A stretch of DNA of 9,398 nucleotides from Alphaproteobacteria bacterium (GTDB lineage Bacteria; Pseudomonadota; Alphaproteobacteria; UBA2136; JALTLI01): positions 1 to 9,398 of the forward strand of contig JALTLI010000188.1 in assembly GCA_027005635.1 (NCBI GenBank). The letters run 5' to 3'. This document shows, piece after piece, positions 6,834 through 9,398 of this stretch. The translations under genes were made by a program, and so were the position numbers. Positions within the stretch are counted from its first letter, which is position 1. The number at the start of each line of letters is the position of its first letter. Below the pieces are notes generated by a model, which was given only the letters and a program-made list of their open reading frames with translations, was not told where the DNA came from and searched no databases.

Positions 6834-6839
6834 TATAAT
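6834..6839 (+). promoter_or_regulatory. Candidate -10 box of folD
   Basis: TATAAT at 6834-6839 would start transcription near 6846, about 42 bases before the folD ATG. The -35 position (6811-6816, TTCTTT) is a poor match. Confidence 0.4.
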
Positions 6840-6847
6840 ACTCTTTT

Positions 6848-6877
6848 GTTATACAGAACAAAACAAATAACTGACAA
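6848..6877 (-). promoter_or_regulatory. Candidate rapZ promoter
   Basis: On the minus strand TTGTCA (6872-6877) is followed after 18 bases by TATAAC (6848-6853), giving a start near 6841 and a leader of about 40 bases. It is interleaved with the folD -10 box on the other strand, so polymerase binding at the two sites should compete. Confidence 0.45.
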
Positions 6878-6887
6878 GAAGTACTAA

Positions 6888-7772
6888 ATGAGCATAAATA
6901 CAAAACTTTTAAAAGCTAAACCGTTGCAAAAACACCTCTTAGAGCAGGTGCGTACAAAAGTTACTGAATATACAAATAATGGGGTAAACCTACATTTTAG
7001 TGTTATTTCTGTTGGTGATGATGAGGCTTCTCATTTATACGTAAAGAAAAAAATTGAAATAGCTGAAGAATGTGGAATTGAAACTCATCATATTTCATTA
7101 CCTGTAAATACTAGCCAAAATAATTTAGAAGAGCTAATTGATGCCTTAAATAATGATAAAGAAGTAACCGCAATTTTATTACAATTACCGCTACCAAAAC
7201 ACTTAGATGGTTTAAAGGCAGTAAATAAAATAGCCACCTTAAAAGATGTAGATGGTTTAACTGCCACAAATACAGGCCTAACAGCCATGAGACAAAATGA
7301 TGCTATTTTACCAGCAACTCCACTAGGAATTATGCGTTTATTAAAATATGCAAAAATTGAACCTAAAGGGAAGGTGGCTACGGTTATTGGGCAATCTCAT
7401 TTAGTTGGTAGACCTTTATCTAATTTATTAGTTGATGCTGGTGCTACTGTTATTAATTGTCATATTGATACTAATGATGTTAGCTATCATCTTAAAAATG
7501 CAGATATAATTGTTAGTGCAGTTGGTAATGCAAATTTTATTAGTGGTGAAATATTAAAACAAGGTGCTGTAGCAATTGATGTTGGTATGAACAGAGATGA
7601 AAATGGTAAGTTATGCGGTGATATTAATATTCAAAGTTGTATGGGGCAACTTTCTGCAATAACTCCTGTTCCTGGTGGTATAGGGCCAATGACTGTTACT
7701 TCTTTAATGACAAATATTATTGATGCCTACACAATGCAAAATAATTTAATAAAAACTAATTGGCAATTTTAG
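6888..7772 (+). CDS. folD: Bifunctional methylenetetrahydrofolate dehydrogenase / methenyltetrahydrofolate cyclohydrolase
   Basis: FolD interconverts 5,10-methylene-, 5,10-methenyl- and 10-formyl-tetrahydrofolate in the cytoplasm, supplying one-carbon units for purines and formyl-Met-tRNA. The 294-residue length is typical. Catalytic residues are present: Tyr51 and Lys55 of the Y-x3-K motif, QLPLP (99-103), and Asp122 in KDVDG. PATP (142-145) stands where many relatives have PCTP. The NADP-binding turn is VIGQSHLVGRP (166-176), and the end carries TPVPGG (259-264) and GPMT (266-269). The ATG at 6888 follows a weak AAGAAG ribosome site. It is divergent from rapZ and its last 17 bases overlap, tail to tail, the end of the acetyltransferase gene on the other strand. 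Confidence 0.97.
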   Translation: MSINTKLLKAKPLQKHLLEQVRTKVTEYTNNGVNLHFSVISVGDDEASHLYVKKKIEIAEECGIETHHISLPVNTSQNNLEELIDALNNDKEVTAILLQLPLPKHLDGLKAVNKIATLKDVDGLTATNTGLTAMRQNDAILPATPLGIMRLLKYAKIEPKGKVATVIGQSHLVGRPLSNLLVDAGATVINCHIDTNDVSYHLKNADIIVSAVGNANFISGEILKQGAVAIDVGMNRDENGKLCGDINIQSCMGQLSAITPVPGGIGPMTVTSLMTNIIDAYTMQNNLIKTNWQF

Positions 7773-8313
7773 CGTAGCAACAAACATCAATAATTTCACC
7801 ATTAAGCATTGATGCTTTTTTGTTTGTTCCTTCAAATTCAAAATTATTTTTGTTGGCAATTTTGGCAGATGCTAGGTTTTTTATATCGCATTTTATTTCT
7901 ATGCGTTTTGCTTGTAATTGGTTGAATAAAATATCTTCTATAATTGCAACGCTTGTGTGCATGTAACCTTTATTTGAATGTAATTCATCTATCCAGTAGC
8001 CAATGGAAAATGCAGGAACTTGAAAATCTTCTACACCTACATACATAATGCCTATTATTTTATTTTTATCATTTTTTATAACAAATGTAATGGCACGGAT
8101 ATTTTTTATATCATCTATATAAAGGTGTTTTATGCTTTGTTTTATTGCAGATATTAAATCTGGCAGTGAATTAGATGCAGGAACCCATGATGTTTTATCA
8201 CTAAGCCATTTTTTATTTTTTAGTAATAATTTAGCGTATTCTTCAACATCATTTTCATGGATTAATGAAAGTGTAATATTATTTTTTGTGATTGGTTGTA
8301 TGTTTAGTTTCAC
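7756..8313 (-). CDS. RimL-like GNAT N-acetyltransferase
   Basis: This 185-residue GNAT enzyme probably transfers acetyl from acetyl-CoA to an N-terminal amino group. It resembles E. coli RimL, which acetylates ribosomal protein L7/L12: compare KNKKWL near residue 32, IGYWIDE (104-110), the acetyl-CoA loop region HSNKGYMHTS (112-121), IEIKCDIKN (138-146), FEFEGT (158-163) and MLNGEI (169-174), all in RimL order. The loop is N-K-G-Y rather than the common Q/R-x-x-G-x-G/A, which is also loose in RimL. The start is GTG (8311-8313); the codon before it is a stop, so no longer frame exists, and AAGAAAG lies 10 bases upstream. L12 as substrate is an inference, because RimJ and other GNAT proteins share these motifs. 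Confidence 0.82.
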   Translation of the reverse strand: MKLNIQPITKNNITLSLIHENDVEEYAKLLLKNKKWLSDKTSWVPASNSLPDLISAIKQSIKHLYIDDIKNIRAITFVIKNDKNKIIGIMYVGVEDFQVPAFSIGYWIDELHSNKGYMHTSVAIIEDILFNQLQAKRIEIKCDIKNLASAKIANKNNFEFEGTNKKASMLNGEIIDVCCYAKIAN

Positions 8314-8343
8314 TTATATTAGCTTTCTTGTTTTTATGTTTCA

Positions 8344-8371
8344 AGTATAGCATGTTGATTTTTTTTGTCAT
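8344..8371 (-). promoter_or_regulatory. Promoter of the RimL-like gene
   Basis: On the minus strand ATGACA (8366-8371) is followed after 16 bases by TATACT (8344-8349), and the -10 is extended by TGC just before it (8344-8352 reads TGCTATACT). The start would lie near 8337, leaving a leader of about 24 bases with the AAGAAAG ribosome site. Confidence 0.55.
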
Positions 8372-8376
8372 AACAC

Positions 8377-8403
8377 AAAAAAGGAGCCTCTACATGAGGC
8401 TCC
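8377..8403 (-). terminator. Intrinsic terminator downstream of the hook gene
   Basis: GGAGCCTC (minus strand 8403-8396) pairs with GAGGCTCC (8390-8383) around a 5-base loop, and TTTTTT (8382-8377) follows directly. One G-U and one A-U pair can lengthen the stem. On the plus strand no T run follows, so it works for the minus strand: for the hook gene, or for a small RNA made from its 3' region. Confidence 0.88.
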
Positions 8404-8456
8404 CTAAGCTGGCTGGAAGGTGTTCAAAGGGGGGGGGAGAGAAAACTCCAGCCATT
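8377..8456 (-). ncRNA. Candidate small RNA: C-rich-loop hairpin plus terminator
   Basis: Read on the minus strand, TGGCTGGA (8454-8447) pairs exactly with TCCAGCCA (8417-8410). The 29-base loop contains TCTC followed by nine C. After a short spacer the stem-loop terminator at 8403-8377 follows. This two-hairpin, roughly 80-nt layout with an exposed C-rich loop resembles alphaproteobacterial small RNAs that pair with Shine-Dalgarno regions, though the known CCUCCUCCC motif is not exact here. I see no convincing promoter in front of it, so it would be cut from the hook-gene mRNA 3' end or be only part of a long 3' untranslated region. Confidence 0.33.
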
Positions 8457-8591
8457 TAAATTAATTGTTATTTGGAAGATATTTAGATTGAACTAAATCC
8501 CGCCCCAAATTCCAACTAATTTACCCTTTTAAGCTTGGCTGTTAAATATTTTATCTAACAGCCCTTGCTTATTTATTAGCTACTTTAATTA
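8404..8591. other. Gene-free structured region after the hook gene
   Basis: No open frame of note lies in these 188 bases. Besides the hairpin at 8410-8454 there are two more perfect inverted repeats: ATTTAG/CTAAAT (8481-8486, 8493-8498) and GGCTGTTA/TAACAGCC (8537-8544, 8556-8563, 11-base loop). Neither is followed by a T run on the minus strand. A run of nine G (8429-8437) and a C-rich CCCGCCCC (8499-8506) stand out against the A+T-rich background and are complementary in part. Confidence 0.7.
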
Positions 8592-9398
8592 TTATCTAAT
8601 TTGTAGCAATTCATTTAGCATTTGGTCTGCTGTTGTAATAATTGATGAACTAGCTTGGAAAGCACGCTGACTCACAATCATTTTAGAAAATTCACCAGAG
8701 ATATCCACTGTTGAAGATTCCAATGAACCAGATACAATATTCGCTGTACCACCAACACCAGCTTCTTTGTAAAGAGGTCTACCAGAAGCATCTGTTTCAC
8801 GTAGCATGTTATTTGATACTACTTCCATTGATGCTGGGTCTTGGAATACTGATATTGCTAGTTTCCATAGTTTTTTCGCTTCACCATTAGTAAAGTTACC
8901 AATTACATAGCCTTCTTCATCTACTGTTACCGCACTTAAGGTACCAGAACCGAAACCATCTTGGGTAATAAAGCTTGTATTAAAAGCTGAAGCAAATTGT
9001 ACTATACCATCAGTACCACGGCCTAAATCTAGGGCTGCGGTTGTACCTGAAATAGTTGCTGTACCAATTGCACCAGCACCAGGTGTTACCCAGTTTGAAC
9101 TAACTGTAAGTGTTATACCGTTACCAAAATCTATTGAACGGTTAGCAGCTGAAGTTGGTACAGTTGCTGTAAATACACTTCCATCTGGCTCTGTTAATTG
9201 AAGGGTATTAGCACCAAGAGACGCTATAGCATAGTTACCAAGTGTTGTAGCAGGTGCGTTTGCATCATTAGCATCAATTGATAAATCAAGCACATCATCA
9301 CCAAATTGTAAGCCTGCAGGCAAGGTATCAAACAATGGGCCACCAGTGTAATCACCAAAGTTCATTGTAATATCACCATTGGCAACACCGCCTTCCCA
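8592..9398 (-). CDS. flgE: Flagellar hook protein, C-terminal part (5' end outside window)
   Basis: FlgE polymerises into the flagellar hook that joins basal body and filament outside the cell. The frame is open from the right edge (WEGGVANGDITM...) to the stop, giving 268 residues, so the start is beyond the window; the Met coded at 9365 is internal. The part seen covers the end of the variable, Ala/Thr/Asp-rich surface domain and then the conserved hook region: 'GSGTLSAVTVDEEGYVIG', 'FTNGEAKKLWKLAISVFQDP', 'RETDASGRPL'. It closes with the C-terminal rod/hook helix 'SLESSTVDISGEFSKMIVSQ' and 'QMLNELLQIR', which forms the inner tube. Other axial proteins (FlgF, FlgG, FlgK) share the terminal helix, but the segments before it fit FlgE best. 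It ends in a long structured 3' region with an intrinsic terminator, suggesting it is the last gene of its transcript. Confidence 0.88.
   Translation of the reverse strand, partial: WEGGVANGDITMNFGDYTGGPLFDTLPAGLQFGDDVLDLSIDANDANAPATTLGNYAIASLGANTLQLTEPDGSVFTATVPTSAANRSIDFGNGITLTVSSNWVTPGAGAIGTATISGTTAALDLGRGTDGIVQFASAFNTSFITQDGFGSGTLSAVTVDEEGYVIGNFTNGEAKKLWKLAISVFQDPASMEVVSNNMLRETDASGRPLYKEAGVGGTANIVSGSLESSTVDISGEFSKMIVSQRAFQASSSIITTADQMLNELLQIR

Overview
The window is an A+T-rich stretch (about one third G+C by eye) of a bacterial chromosome. It most likely comes from a low-G+C, flagellated alphaproteobacterium. That placement is an inference from a probable DUF2125 protein (a mainly alphaproteobacterial family), the RapZ, DnaN and FolD sequence types, and a tRNA gene with an encoded CCA end. 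I cannot name the genus. There are no transposases, phage genes or CRISPR arrays; apart from one repeat-bearing gene and some hypothetical genes this looks like core chromosome.

Left part (1-2329): the C-terminal part of a cation diffusion facilitator metal exporter runs in from the left edge. Eighteen bases later comes a signal-anchored, probable DUF2125 envelope protein, likely in the same operon. A small secreted protein of unknown function with two cysteines in its mature part converges on it. The spacer after that carries a clear extended -10 promoter for the next gene.

Middle (2330-4456): one 708-residue protein joins a complete DAO-type FAD-dependent oxidoreductase (about 370 residues) to an acidic, lysine-rich, repetitive tail of about 335 residues. 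The tail contains six near-identical 14-15-residue units, then degenerate units, then copies of a 'SNLGLGAK' motif. This is the most unusual object in the window. A tRNA-Val(GAC) gene follows, with C instead of the near-universal U at position 33.

Right part (4581-9398): a strong, probably bidirectional hairpin terminator separates the tRNA from dnaN (sliding clamp), which lies downstream of rapZ on the minus strand. folD is divergent from rapZ, and their predicted promoters are interleaved. folD overlaps tail-to-tail with a RimL-like ribosomal-protein acetyltransferase that starts at GTG. Upstream of that gene is an intrinsic terminator for the minus strand, and beyond it a 188-base gene-free region with three hairpins and a nine-base G/C homopolymer. 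The window ends inside the C-terminal part of a flagellar hook protein (FlgE) gene. The 3' region of the hook gene may be a long structured leader-out or may encode a small RNA ending at the terminator.

Functionally the genes are housekeeping units (metal export, envelope, DNA replication, cell-wall precursor control, one-carbon metabolism, tRNA, motility) and do not form one pathway.
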